Below, piece after piece: positions 9,256 through 17,690 of a stretch of 30,409 bases of DNA. The stretch spans positions 1 through 30,409 of the forward strand of contig JADHUD010000004.1 of assembly GCA_016784705.1 (NCBI GenBank), in the 5' to 3' direction. The position numbers were made by a program, and so were the translations under genes. This stretch comes from Spirochaetia bacterium. Its GTDB lineage: Bacteria; Spirochaetota; Spirochaetia; JABMQR01. Position 1 is the stretch's first letter. Each line of letters starts with the position of its first letter. A model generated the notes under the pieces. The model was not told the DNA's origin. It did not search any database and saw only the letters and a program-made list of their open reading frames with translations.

Positions 9256-9420
9256 AATTGAGCCAATTTCAAAATGCTTTGCATTTTTGGAAAATGGCTT
9301 TTGAAGTTTGTCTATATATATTCAAATAAATAATTATTATATAATTATTTATTTGAAATACAAACTTCTGACCAAATCGTCGAAATTTCAAAACAAAATC
9401 ATTTTGAAATTTCCTCAATT
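9256..9420. mobile_element. MITE-like element, 165 bp, with 21-bp terminal inverted repeats
   Basis: The left end 9256-9276 and the reverse complement of the right end 9400-9420 match at 19 of 21 bases; only positions 8 and 9 differ. Inside is a large AT-rich palindrome: outer arms GAAGTTTGT (9303-9311) and ACAAACTTC (9360-9368), inner 16-bp perfect arms at 9321-9336 and 9342-9357. A perfect 12-bp hairpin lies at 9382-9413, and a 7-bp one at 9271-9287. No transposase is encoded. The element sits between the RNA ligase stop and the RelE remnant. A shortened relative is at 29238-29285. Confidence 0.75.
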
Positions 9421-9422
9421 CA

Positions 9423-10157
9423 TTAATCAAACTTATTCAGATCTTCCTCGTCTCGTCCACACTTGTTATAGTCGATAATCTCAACCCTGGGATAAAACCA
9501 GTCGAACATATCGCGGCGAAGTTTAGCCATCCAAACCTGACCGGCCTCTTTACGCTTAAGATTGTAGAATACCACACCTTCGGCAAAGACGGTTTCCCCA
9601 GACTGCTTTCTTACATTCTTTTGAAAAAAGAGAGAAAATAGATAATCTTTGAACCAGCCGGACCAATTATCAAAAGTACGGTCGTGCTGCTCGAAAGATT
9701 TATACCTCAGCTGGCTCATCGACCTCTCGAAAGGATACCAAATATGATGATCAAGCTGATACGGGTTCCCTTGAAATTTCGGACCCAGCAACTCTCCTGC
9801 CTGCTCGCCCTCCGATTGCACATATTTCTTTTCAGCCGCCTTATAAATCCCTTCCATGATATATAGATTGATGTTCTCATCAATCTTCAGAGGATCAATT
9901 TGATTAAGCCTGTTCTGAACAGCTGCAATTCTACCATTTTCTGTCAGCACCTTAACATTCGATCCATCAACCTTTTCCACGGCAAATGTATCAGAATCAT
10001 CAAACACCCATTGGTAACCGGGGTTTACCCGGTCAACTGCAAGATACACTTCAGGACTGCGTAAATGCTGCTCACGCCCGTATTTCTTGAAGCTATCCTT
10101 AGTAACTTTATAGGTCTGCCGAATAAACGGACACTGTAATTTTGGAAAATCAGTCAA
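9423..10157 (-). CDS. RNA ligase family protein (nucleotidyltransferase superfamily)
   Basis: A 244-residue protein with the motif order of ATP-dependent RNA ligases. Motif I is EKVDGSNV, whose Lys62 would carry AMP. A motif III-like segment GELLGPKFQGNPY is near 121, motif IV AEGVVFYN near 192, and motif V AKLRRDMF near 211. The family joins RNA ends through an enzyme-AMP intermediate, usually in RNA repair. No phosphatase/kinase or capsid gene is near, so the substrate is unknown. The start is TTG at 10157: a stop lies three codons upstream in frame and GGGAGTG is 9 nt before it. Its 3' end abuts the MITE-like element, and a RelE remnant lies beyond, suggesting an accessory island. Confidence 0.75.
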   Translation of the reverse strand: MTDFPKLQCPFIRQTYKVTKDSFKKYGREQHLRSPEVYLAVDRVNPGYQWVFDDSDTFAVEKVDGSNVKVLTENGRIAAVQNRLNQIDPLKIDENINLYIMEGIYKAAEKKYVQSEGEQAGELLGPKFQGNPYQLDHHIWYPFERSMSQLRYKSFEQHDRTFDNWSGWFKDYLFSLFFQKNVRKQSGETVFAEGVVFYNLKRKEAGQVWMAKLRRDMFDWFYPRVEIIDYNKCGRDEEDLNKFD

Positions 10158-10311
10158 AATAAGTTACACTCCCATGCTGAATTATTTAAAAAGCTTTCAA
10201 AAACACCTGTTCTTGATGGACAAAAACCTTCGATCCTTGTGTTTATATTTTGAAAGAACCTCAGTTGCTTAAATTATAGCAGATGTAATCCATATTGAAC
10301 ACGACAAAATA

Positions 10312-10340
10312 TGGACGCTTGGAGCTGGATTGTATATACT
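10312..10340 (+). promoter_or_regulatory. Candidate promoter of the OsmC-like gene
   Basis: TGGACG (10312-10317) and TATACT (10335-10340) have a 17-bp spacer. They lie upstream of the Shine-Dalgarno AGGAGTG at about 10364-10370. Upstream, 10158-10311 holds no gene, only a long-range 9-bp inverted repeat, CTTTCAAAA (10194-10202) with TTTTGAAAG (10248-10256). Confidence 0.4.
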
Positions 10341-10376
10341 GCAAAGAGTAGATTTTTTAAAGACAGGAGTGAGAAT

Positions 10377-10772
10377 ATGGGAAGCAAGCAGCATGTTATT
10401 GCAGATTTTTATGACACACGATGGAGAACAGTTAATGATTTGGGAACAGAGATAAAAATAGGCTCTGAACCTGGAAAAGCCGCTCCCTACGATCTTCTCC
10501 TGGGAGCATTAAGCGGCTGTCTCTACAGTACCTTTGAGTCAATTCTTGAAAAAATGCAGATGTCCGTAAAAGGAACCCGTTTTGATATCCATGGTGAAAA
10601 ACGGGATGATAAAGTAGCAACTTTAAAAGAGTGTCATGTCAATGTAACTGTAGTCGGTGCAGAAGATGAACAAAAAGCTAAAAAGGCAATGGAAATTGCA
10701 ACACGTTACTGCTCAATATATCAGACATTAAACAAAGTGGCAGAAATGTCATGGGAAATATCTTTCGAATAA
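10377..10772 (+). CDS. OsmC/Ohr-family protein
   Basis: A 131-residue member of the OsmC superfamily, whose characterised members reduce organic hydroperoxides with two cysteines. The first candidate cysteine is in GALSGCLYSTFE and the second in TRYCSIYQTL, matching the spacing of YhfA/OsmC-like proteins. The ATG at 10377 follows AGGAGTG by a normal distance. The longer reading frame from 10311 would run through the likely promoter. The gene converges on trpA with only 5 bp between stop codons and no clear terminator. Peroxidase activity is family-based inference. Confidence 0.85.
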   Translation: MGSKQHVIADFYDTRWRTVNDLGTEIKIGSEPGKAAPYDLLLGALSGCLYSTFESILEKMQMSVKGTRFDIHGEKRDDKVATLKECHVNVTVVGAEDEQKAKKAMEIATRYCSIYQTLNKVAEMSWEISFE

Positions 10773-10777
10773 AAAAT

Positions 10778-11530
10778 TTATGAAAATTTAATCGCATTAT
10801 TATACATTTCTCTATAAATAATCTTAGGATCAGACCCTGCATTGCGTATAGTTCTTGTAAAATGAGAACCCACTACTGCTGCATAAGCATGTCCCTGTAA
10901 AGCATCTACCTGATCTCTTGTACTTATTCCAAATCCTGCATAGAGTTTTGGAACTCCAAGACTGTCTAGAAACTGAATAGTATCATTATCCATAACTGTT
11001 TTTGTTCCGGTCACTCCCTGCCTGAGCGAAACATAACATCGCTCAGCATGAAGATTTCTCAGCATCTCAATTCTTTCAGGAATCATATTTACTACTGCAA
11101 CAGGAACAGCATCGACCGCCACTCCATCCTGTGAAGCATAGGAATAAAAACCCTCTTCATCTTCGATGGGCAAGTCCGGAACTATAACACCGGTTACCTT
11201 TGCCTTGTTCATATCATCGATAAATTTCCGTATCCCATACCGGAAAATTATATTGGCATAGGTCATAACATGGATTTCGTCGAATCCCCTTGCTGAAGCA
11301 AAATTCAGATACCGATAAAAATCCTCAACTTTGAAACCATTGCGAAGAGCAGCTTCTCCTGCTCCGGTATTTTCCGGTCCGTCGGCTGTTGGATCGGAAA
11401 AGGGTATTTGTATTTCAAGTATAGCTATCCCGCTGTCAGACATAGCGCTGCAGGCAGCCTCAAACCCGGCAGTATCAGGATATCCGGCAACCAGGTGTCC
11501 CATGATTTTTATTTTCTGATTGTCAATCAT
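10778..11530 (-). CDS. trpA: Tryptophan synthase alpha subunit
   Basis: A 250-residue TIM barrel that cleaves indole-3-glycerol phosphate to indole and glyceraldehyde 3-phosphate and passes indole to TrpB. The signature EIQIPFSDPTADGP carries the catalytic Glu39 and Asp50. It is slightly shorter than the usual 265-270 residues. Its ATG overlaps the trpB stop by four bases (ATGA) and AGGAGTG lies upstream within trpB. It is the last gene of the operon. Confidence 0.95.
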   Translation of the reverse strand: MIDNQKIKIMGHLVAGYPDTAGFEAACSAMSDSGIAILEIQIPFSDPTADGPENTGAGEAALRNGFKVEDFYRYLNFASARGFDEIHVMTYANIIFRYGIRKFIDDMNKAKVTGVIVPDLPIEDEEGFYSYASQDGVAVDAVPVAVVNMIPERIEMLRNLHAERCYVSLRQGVTGTKTVMDNDTIQFLDSLGVPKLYAGFGISTRDQVDALQGHAYAAVVGSHFTRTIRNAGSDPKIIYREMYNNAIKFS

Positions 11531-12756
11531 CTTACACTCCTGTCTTTCAAACGATCCGCCTCTTCATTAAGGAATGTTTTCCATTCGTGCGTATATAACT
11601 CTCCTGCGGTAATAAAGAGGTCTTTATCGCCTCTACCCGACATATTTACTACGATTATACTGTTTTTTTTCATTTGGGAAGCTTTTTTTAAAACTTCTGC
11701 AGCTGCATGGGCAGATTCTAAAGCAAAAATAATACCCTCTTTCTGCGCAAATTCCTGATATGCTTGCAGCACCTCTGAGTCATAAGCTTTGGTAAATTTT
11801 ACTCTTCCTGTCTCATATAACTGCACCAGCTGCGGACCAATTCCGGCGTAATCCAAGCCGGCTGAAATTGAATGGGTTGATTGAACCTGCCCATCGTCTG
11901 TCTGCAGGAAATAAGATTTATACCCCTCAATGATTCCCGTCTGTCCTCCTCCATTCATTCGCACAGCATGTTCACCAGGCTTATCGCCAAACCCGCCGGC
12001 TTCAACAGCAGTGAGTGCAACCGGATCCTCTAAGAAAGCAGTGAATATACCCATCGCATTTGATCCGCCGCCGCAGCATGCGACTACTTCATCAGGCAAT
12101 CTTCCTGTCATCTCAAGTATTTGACTTCTTGTTTCATCCCCAATAACTCTTTGGAAATCCCGAACCATATCCGGGTAAGGATAGGGTCCCAACGCAGACC
12201 CCAGAACATACGCGGTTCGCTTCGATTCCCGGACCCAATCTTTAAGAGCAGCATTTACTGCATCTTTAAGTGTTTTCGTACCATCTTCAACCACCTGCAC
12301 ATCCGCACCAAACTGCTTCATAAGAAAAACATTCGGCTGCTGTCGTTTAACATCAACCGAACCCATAAAAATCTCACACGAAAGTCCAAGTTTTGCAGCG
12401 GCAGATGCAACTGCAACACCATGCTGTCCGGCCCCTGTTTCCGCAATCACCTTGTTCTTTCCCATATGCTTTGCCAGCAGAACCTGTCCAAGAGCATTGT
12501 TTATTTTATGAGCACCGGTATGGGCCAGTCCTTCCATCTTAACATAAATTGAGGCACCACCCAGTTCTTCTGTGAGATTCTCTGCCGGACAAAGCGGTGT
12601 AGGTCTGCCGACAAAATTTCTTAAAAGCCGGAGATATTCTGATCGGAATTTTTCAGAAGGAAGTATCTCAATAACGGCTTTTTCCAATTCAGCGAGAGCT
12701 GGTTTCAACACTTCTCCAACATATTGGCCGCCGTATGCGCCAAACCATTTACCCAT
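11527..12756 (-). CDS. trpB: Tryptophan synthase beta subunit
   Basis: A 409-residue PLP enzyme that condenses indole with serine to form tryptophan. HTGAHKINNALGQ holds the PLP lysine, Lys84, and CGGGSNAMGIF binds the PLP phosphate. The protein is of the TrpB1 type, which pairs with TrpA. The start chosen is ATG 12756 (MGKWFGAYGG), preceded by GGAG at 7 nt. The frame extends upstream to 12798, but that stretch lies inside trpCF. trpB overlaps the trpCF stop by 8 bases. Confidence 0.95.
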   Translation of the reverse strand: MGKWFGAYGGQYVGEVLKPALAELEKAVIEILPSEKFRSEYLRLLRNFVGRPTPLCPAENLTEELGGASIYVKMEGLAHTGAHKINNALGQVLLAKHMGKNKVIAETGAGQHGVAVASAAAKLGLSCEIFMGSVDVKRQQPNVFLMKQFGADVQVVEDGTKTLKDAVNAALKDWVRESKRTAYVLGSALGPYPYPDMVRDFQRVIGDETRSQILEMTGRLPDEVVACCGGGSNAMGIFTAFLEDPVALTAVEAGGFGDKPGEHAVRMNGGGQTGIIEGYKSYFLQTDDGQVQSTHSISAGLDYAGIGPQLVQLYETGRVKFTKAYDSEVLQAYQEFAQKEGIIFALESAHAAAEVLKKASQMKKNSIIVVNMSGRGDKDLFITAGELYTHEWKTFLNEEADRLKDRSVR

Positions 12757-14194
12757 AATTATTCTCCATAATTGAAAATATCTCTTCAATCTTATCATGA
12801 TTCTTGATTCCGGGACTACTTTCCACTCCTGAAGCTACATCTATCAAAAGCGGATTAAACATCTTAAGTATACTTTCGAGGTTCTTCGGAGTTATCCCTC
12901 CGGCAATAAATCCTCCCTGCAACGGCACGCTAAATGAGGCATCAAAGCTTAATCCAAGAGAGTCGTTAAAAGCACCTTTTGGTTTATCGTAAAGACTTAG
13001 CGGTGAAAATAAATCATCATCCACTTCTTCTGGAGACTCAAGTGAAATTGCCTTATAAGCATTCCCGCCAAAAGAATGCACTAACTCAAGTGACTCATTC
13101 CCATGGAACTGAACACCATCAATTATACCCTGCACGAGAAGTCTCCGCAGTTTACTGATTAATTCGGTATCCGGATCTTTCACTACTGCAACTCTCAGCA
13201 CATTATATGCAGTAAACTTTTCGAGATCAGCTATGCTTATCTGCCTTTTGGACTGAGCCAGAATGAAGCCAAGTACATCTGCTCCAGCTTTTACGGATAT
13301 ATCAGCATCAGCTGTGTTGGTAATACCGCAAATTTTAACCAGTGGGATAATCTCTCCATCCGGGCTTTTTCTGCAGCGCTGCATGAGCCTGGAAAAAAAA
13401 TTAGGGCGTTCAGACCTGCCTCTTTCATACGCAGAAAACATCTCCTGAACAGTCAGGGATCTGTTCGCAGTACGCATAAGTTTTTCACCAATCAGAACTC
13501 CATAAAATCCGGCATTTCCTGCCAATCGGGCGAAAAAGGCATCCCTCACCCCCGACTCGGCAATAACCGGTAAATTTTCAGGAATCCGCTGTTTCAAGGC
13601 AAAAGGAATGCGATTATTTACATGAAACGTCACTAAATTACGGGAATTAATCCCCACTGCATCCGGAAGTTCTTCAAGATGGAGGATACGTTCCAACTCG
13701 GATTCACTATGTGCTTCGCAGAGAACCTGCATCCCCCTGCTGTGCGCTTCAGATAGTAAACCTTCTAATTGAATCGTATCAAGCATCTCTGCAATAAGGA
13801 GAACCGCATCGGCTCCGATAAGCCAGGATTCATGAATATCTTCTTTTGTATAAAGAAAGTCTTTTCTCAGAAAACCTTTTTCCGGGTAAAGGCGCTTAAG
13901 ATCGTACAAAAATTTCCAATTTCCCAGGAAATGATTTTGCTCTGTAAGAACTGAGAATCGTTCTGCTCCACCCTGAACATACTCTGCAATCACATCTTCA
14001 AGACGTTCTGAAGAATTGATTATTCCCTTGCTGGGGGAAGCTTTTTTAAGTTCACAGATGGGCCCCCTTTTATTAAAAAAATCAACAACAGGCATGTCTC
14101 TTCTTCTTTTGGTTAACATGTTACGTATATCTTCTGTTTCCTGATGCTTATATAAAGCCCTTTCCTGAATGATTTTCTGCAGAATATTAATCAT
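12749..14194 (-). CDS. trpCF: Fused indole-3-glycerol phosphate synthase / phosphoribosylanthranilate isomerase
   Basis: A 481-residue bifunctional enzyme carrying out the two steps from phosphoribosylanthranilate to indole-3-glycerol phosphate. Residues about 1-265 are TrpC, with ICELKKASPSKG at 47-57. Residues about 285-481 are TrpF, beginning with VKICGITNTADAD and ending with the phosphate-binding FIAGGITPKNL and DVASGVESSPGIK. The same fusion order occurs in enterobacteria. The ATG overlaps the trpGD stop by four bases. Confidence 0.95.
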   Translation of the reverse strand: MINILQKIIQERALYKHQETEDIRNMLTKRRRDMPVVDFFNKRGPICELKKASPSKGIINSSERLEDVIAEYVQGGAERFSVLTEQNHFLGNWKFLYDLKRLYPEKGFLRKDFLYTKEDIHESWLIGADAVLLIAEMLDTIQLEGLLSEAHSRGMQVLCEAHSESELERILHLEELPDAVGINSRNLVTFHVNNRIPFALKQRIPENLPVIAESGVRDAFFARLAGNAGFYGVLIGEKLMRTANRSLTVQEMFSAYERGRSERPNFFSRLMQRCRKSPDGEIIPLVKICGITNTADADISVKAGADVLGFILAQSKRQISIADLEKFTAYNVLRVAVVKDPDTELISKLRRLLVQGIIDGVQFHGNESLELVHSFGGNAYKAISLESPEEVDDDLFSPLSLYDKPKGAFNDSLGLSFDASFSVPLQGGFIAGGITPKNLESILKMFNPLLIDVASGVESSPGIKNHDKIEEIFSIMENNYG

Positions 14195-15798
14195 GCGTCA
14201 CCCTCATGATTCTGTATATTGTTAACAAGTTTACCAACTGCACCATCAGTAATCAGCGTGCATGCATGCAAATATCCCTGTTCTATTGTTTCTGCGGCCC
14301 CCGCAATATAGAGTCCCGCTCCCGCATTCAGTGCCACGGCTTCAAACACGGCTCTACTCTTATGCGTTGACAACACACCGTTGACAATTTCCATGAATAA
14401 TTCGGCATTATCAACCGCATTCCCACCTTCCAGATCTTTTAGAAGATAACCGTCTATCCCAAGTGTTTCAGGATCAACCGTATATTCACGGATTTCTCCA
14501 TCTTCACAAATTTCCTTTACCAACGTCGGAGCACAAATACTTATCTCATCAAGATGATCTTCTGAGTGAACAACCATACCCCTTTTTACTCCAAGGAGTT
14601 TTAAGGTCTCTGCATAAATGCCAAGTATTGATTCTGAAAAAACCCCGGTCAACTGATAGCAGGGACGCATAGGGTTCACTAGCGGCCCAATCATATTGAA
14701 GACAGTCCGCACTTTCAATTCCTGCCTTACCTGCCCCGCAAAGCGCATAGCGCCATGGAAAACAGGTGCAAAAAGAAATGCAAAATTATGCTGGTCTATA
14801 CTCTTCTTACACCTTTCATATGATTGAGTAACTGGAATACCAAGAGCCTCTAAAAAATCATAGCTTCCTGATTTCGAAGAAACAGCCTTATTCCCATGTT
14901 TGGCAATCTTAATTCCTGCTGCTGCACAAACCAGTGCTGATGCTGTCGATATGTTGAACGTATGTTTTCCATCTCCACCGGTACCGCAGGTATCCAGCAA
15001 CGCACTCTCTTCCGGCTGAACACCTGTTTTATTTATGAGAACGGAAGCAAATTGACTTAATTCTATTGAAGTCACCCCTTTGACCGCCATCGCGCCCAGA
15101 AAAGCCCCAATCTGACCATTACTCAACTCTCCGTTGGTTATCTCATCCATTATCTCGTAGGCATCAGCTGCAGCCAGATTCTGACCATTTGTCAAATTTC
15201 CCAGAATCCTGGTGACAGGGGATTCTTCTCTCTTATAGGAGAGAAAATTCTGGATAAGCTTCTCTCCATGCTGTGTCCCGATAGACTCAGGGTGAAACTG
15301 GACGCCTTCAATCTGATAATCCCTATGCCTGACTCCCATAATTGTCTGATCACTCTGTGCCCGGGAAGTTACCTGCAGTACATCCGGGACCGAACCCTGA
15401 CTGGCAGTCAGGGAGTGATATCTTACCACCCTCATCTGCTGTTCAAGGTTCCGGAACATCCCCCGGCTATCGTGGGACAGTATATCAACTTTTCCGTGCA
15501 TGATCGTCGGTGCCTGTACGATCTCACCGCCGAAAGCCTGAACAATAACTTGGTGACCAAGACAAACGCCCATAATTGGGATTTTTCCTGCAAAATACCG
15601 GACAACCTGCAGTGATATTCCCGCATCATCCGGCGTTCCCGGTCCCGGAGATATCACTATATAGTCGGGCATCAGCAGTTCAATTTCATCGATGGTAATG
15701 CTCTTGTTTCTCTTTACCACCACTTCCTGACCAGTTCTTTTCAGCAGGTCCACAATGTTATACGTAAATGAATCATAATTATCTATCATCAATACCAT
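14191..15798 (-). CDS. trpGD: Fused anthranilate synthase glutamine amidotransferase / anthranilate phosphoribosyltransferase
   Basis: A 535-residue bifunctional protein. Residues 1-190 are the class I amidotransferase TrpG, with nucleophile Cys79 in GVCLGHQ and His169/Glu171 in FHPES; it supplies ammonia to TrpE. Residues about 197-535 are TrpD, with DTCGTGGDGKHTFNIST near 268 and KHGNKAVSSKSGSYDFLEALG-like PRPP-binding sequence after it. TrpD adds a phosphoribosyl group to anthranilate. The ATG overlaps the trpE stop by one base (TGATG), and GGGAGGG lies just upstream. Confidence 0.95.
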   Translation of the reverse strand: MVLMIDNYDSFTYNIVDLLKRTGQEVVVKRNKSITIDEIELLMPDYIVISPGPGTPDDAGISLQVVRYFAGKIPIMGVCLGHQVIVQAFGGEIVQAPTIMHGKVDILSHDSRGMFRNLEQQMRVVRYHSLTASQGSVPDVLQVTSRAQSDQTIMGVRHRDYQIEGVQFHPESIGTQHGEKLIQNFLSYKREESPVTRILGNLTNGQNLAAADAYEIMDEITNGELSNGQIGAFLGAMAVKGVTSIELSQFASVLINKTGVQPEESALLDTCGTGGDGKHTFNISTASALVCAAAGIKIAKHGNKAVSSKSGSYDFLEALGIPVTQSYERCKKSIDQHNFAFLFAPVFHGAMRFAGQVRQELKVRTVFNMIGPLVNPMRPCYQLTGVFSESILGIYAETLKLLGVKRGMVVHSEDHLDEISICAPTLVKEICEDGEIREYTVDPETLGIDGYLLKDLEGGNAVDNAELFMEIVNGVLSTHKSRAVFEAVALNAGAGLYIAGAAETIEQGYLHACTLITDGAVGKLVNNIQNHEGDA

Positions 15799-17204
15799 CA
15801 GGATAACCCTCCCAAGGTCTGAATCGTGGCCTTAGCCTTATTTACGGTCTCTTCATACTCTTTTTCGGGTATAGAATCGTAGACTATGCCGGCTCCAGCC
15901 TGAACATAGAACGTGCCCTCTTTACAGATCACTGAACGTATGATGATACAGGAATCAAAATCATTATGTATATCTATATACCCGATCAGTCCTGCATACG
16001 GTCCCCGTTTTACCGGTTCCAGCGCGGAGATTATCTCCATAGCTTTGATCTTGGGAGCTCCGGAAACGGTACCTGCAGGAAAGGATGCCCTTATAAGATC
16101 AAAAACATCCTTTTCATCATCAAGCTCACCTTCAACTTCCGATACTATATGCATTACATGTGAATATCGTTCTACTGAGAAACTTTTCGAAACCTGAACA
16201 GTCCCCGGTTTACACACTCGATTAAGGTCGTTTCTGGCAAGATCTATTAGCATCAGATGCTCTGCGCGCTCTTTTGGATCATGCAGCAGTTCCTGTTCAA
16301 GGCGCAGATCCTCTTTCCGTGTCTTGCCGCGCGGACGGGTTCCGGCAATTGGTTTGATGGTAGCAACACCTTCAGTAAATTTAATCATAACTTCAGGACT
16401 GGCTCCATACAGTATGAAACCGGAAAAATCAAGAAAGAACATATAGGGTGATGGGTTGGTTCTGCGAAGTCTGCGATATGCTTCAAATGGCGGGATTCCG
16501 GATTTTACTGCAACCCTATGAGAAAGCACACCCTGCAGGAGGTCTCCTCGAATCACCGCCTCTCTTACCTTTTTCACACCGGTGATATAGACTTCGGCAT
16601 GCTTATCGGTATCAGCATCAGCCGCATATTCCGTTTCATCCCCCTGGAACGCCCTGAAATCAGCATCGAAAAGCCTGTCTTCAATCTTTTGAATCTCTTT
16701 TTTCAGGTTGTAATTCTCTCCCTCTCTCTTTAAAGCAAGGATAATCAGTTCGTCTTTATAATGATCAAACACCACAAAAACCCTGCCGAAAACAAATACA
16801 GAGTCCGGCAGCTGAAGATCATCATGCTGATCAGCCAGATGGATCTCATCCATCAATGCAGCCGTCTCATAACCGAGATACCCCACTCCTCCGGCAGGTA
16901 CGGGAAAACTCAGGTGTACTGCTTCAGGAAAATCGACGGATTTTCTGCTGTACTCTTTTACATATTCGAGAAATTTTTCCGGAGAAGAATCAATGATCCT
17001 TTCCAAGCCGTCAGGAGCTGTGCAGACAACCCCGCGTGAATCCAGCTGGATTCGGGAAGACTCGGAGACCATGAGAATTGAATATCTGCTTTTCCCGATA
17101 TCTAAAACTGCTGACTCCAGGAGTGCGCAAGCTGATAATTTGAGAAATGCAACCTGTGGGGTTATTCTGTCCGCTCTTAGTTTTTTATATTGTAATTCAT
17201 TCAT
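15798..17204 (-). CDS. trpE: Anthranilate synthase component I
   Basis: A 468-residue chorismate-utilising enzyme that forms anthranilate from chorismate with ammonia from TrpG. The core motifs are IKPIAGTRPRGKTR, LIDLARNDLNRVCKPG and FPAGTVSGAPKIKAMEII. Near the N-terminus an LLES sequence matches the tryptophan-binding motif used for feedback inhibition in TrpE, so allosteric control is likely. The reading frame opens further upstream at TTG 17240, but that TTG is the first base triplet of a perfect -35 box, so ATG 17204 is preferred. There is no Shine-Dalgarno; the -10 box ends 7 nt before the ATG. Confidence 0.95.
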   Translation of the reverse strand: MNELQYKKLRADRITPQVAFLKLSACALLESAVLDIGKSRYSILMVSESSRIQLDSRGVVCTAPDGLERIIDSSPEKFLEYVKEYSRKSVDFPEAVHLSFPVPAGGVGYLGYETAALMDEIHLADQHDDLQLPDSVFVFGRVFVVFDHYKDELIILALKREGENYNLKKEIQKIEDRLFDADFRAFQGDETEYAADADTDKHAEVYITGVKKVREAVIRGDLLQGVLSHRVAVKSGIPPFEAYRRLRRTNPSPYMFFLDFSGFILYGASPEVMIKFTEGVATIKPIAGTRPRGKTRKEDLRLEQELLHDPKERAEHLMLIDLARNDLNRVCKPGTVQVSKSFSVERYSHVMHIVSEVEGELDDEKDVFDLIRASFPAGTVSGAPKIKAMEIISALEPVKRGPYAGLIGYIDIHNDFDSCIIIRSVICKEGTFYVQAGAGIVYDSIPEKEYEETVNKAKATIQTLGGLS

Positions 17205-17224
17205 GTTTCTGTTTATAGAAACAT
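17203..17224. promoter_or_regulatory. 22-bp palindrome over the trpE -10 box and start codon: probable operator
   Basis: ATGTTTCT (17203-17210) and AGAAACAT (17217-17224) are perfect 8-bp inverted arms around a 6-bp centre. The palindrome covers the whole -10 hexamer and the first two bases of the start codon. A dimeric repressor bound here would block RNA polymerase. It does not resemble the E. coli TrpR operator core (CTAG). Confidence 0.6.
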
Positions 17225-17240
17225 TTCGGAAAAAAGTCAA
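17212..17240 (-). promoter_or_regulatory. Sigma70 promoter of the trp operon, leaderless arrangement
   Basis: On the minus strand TTGACT (17235-17240) and TATAAA (17212-17217) have a 17-bp spacer. Only 7 nt separate the -10 box from the trpE ATG. There is no room for a leader peptide, attenuator hairpin or T-box on this transcript. Confidence 0.7.
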
Positions 17241-17297
17241 CTGCTTAATTGTGAGATAATGCGTTTTCAGAATACTATTTGGTAATCAGACATCTAT

Positions 17298-17534
17298 TCA
17301 TGCTGTTTGAGAAGGGCTGTCAAGTAATTTCTCAGTACGTGTTATGTGTCTCTTTTTCTCTCTATTCAGCTTTACTTCACTGCAGCAGCCCTCTTTATTA
17401 TGCTGACGAGCCTCTTTCTTACGTCTGCGGGCGGCTTTTCTTGCTTGTGAAATTCTGCGGTAATTTGCCGCATCCTCTATCATCTGATTCTGATTTATTT
17501 TTGCTTCATATAACATTGTTTCACAGAATAACAT
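17298..17534 (-). CDS. Small basic protein of unknown function
   Basis: A 78-residue ORF with no recognised domain. Its middle is very rich in Arg and Lys (ARKAARRRKKEARQ) and may bind nucleic acid; it has three cysteines and no tryptophan codon. The ATG at 17534 is preceded by a strong GGGAGG at 5 nt, and a good promoter lies about 100 bp upstream, so it is probably real. It lies just upstream of, and in the same direction as, trpE, but is not a Trp leader peptide. Function is unknown. Confidence 0.55.
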   Translation of the reverse strand: MLFCETMLYEAKINQNQMIEDAANYRRISQARKAARRRKKEARQHNKEGCCSEVKLNREKKRHITRTEKLLDSPSQTA

Positions 17535-17600
17535 CTATTCCTCCCGGGGTATAAGCCAGTGCTAAGAAGCCGGCTTACAATAAATACATTCTAACTTTTA

Positions 17601-17620
17601 TATTAGAACAATTTCTAATA
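17601..17620. promoter_or_regulatory. Palindrome in the divergent region: candidate operator
   Basis: TATTAGAA (17601-17608) and TTCTAATA (17613-17620) are perfect 8-bp arms around CAAT, placed just downstream of the minus-strand start site. A related imperfect copy, TTAGA...TCTAA, lies at 17669-17684. Winged-helix ArsR-type regulators often bind such dyads, so the adjacent regulator is the obvious candidate ligand. Confidence 0.5.
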
Positions 17621-17631
17621 CTTATGTATTA

Positions 17632-17660
17632 TATATATGATACTTTTACCTTCTTGTCAA
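17632..17660 (-). promoter_or_regulatory. Sigma70 promoter of the small basic ORF
   Basis: On the minus strand TTGACA (17655-17660) is followed after 17 bp by TATATA (17632-17637). The predicted start near 17625 leaves a leader of about 90 nt. That leader carries a TAAGCC/GGCTTA inverted repeat before the Shine-Dalgarno. Confidence 0.5.
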
Positions 17661-17690
17661 GCTTTATCTTAGATATTTTTCTAATTTATG

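Noticed and set aside
9038..9262. Functional RelE toxin with a non-standard start
   Set aside because: No ATG, GTG or TTG is in frame after the upstream stop and the conserved N-terminal helices are missing.
12121..12552. 143-codon plus-strand ORF inside trpB
   Set aside because: It is antisense to a clearly conserved enzyme and has no recognisable protein features.
17204..17240. Longer trpE start at TTG 17240
   Set aside because: The TTG is part of the -35 box TTGACT of a 17-bp-spaced promoter, so this stretch should not be transcribed from it.
17205..17534. Trp leader peptide, attenuator or T-box before trpE
   Set aside because: The 78-codon ORF has no Trp codon, no T-box sequence was seen, and the proximal promoter leaves no leader.
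17279..17554. Plus-strand ORF of 91 codons opposite the small basic ORF
   Set aside because: It has no Shine-Dalgarno or promoter, whereas the opposite strand has both.
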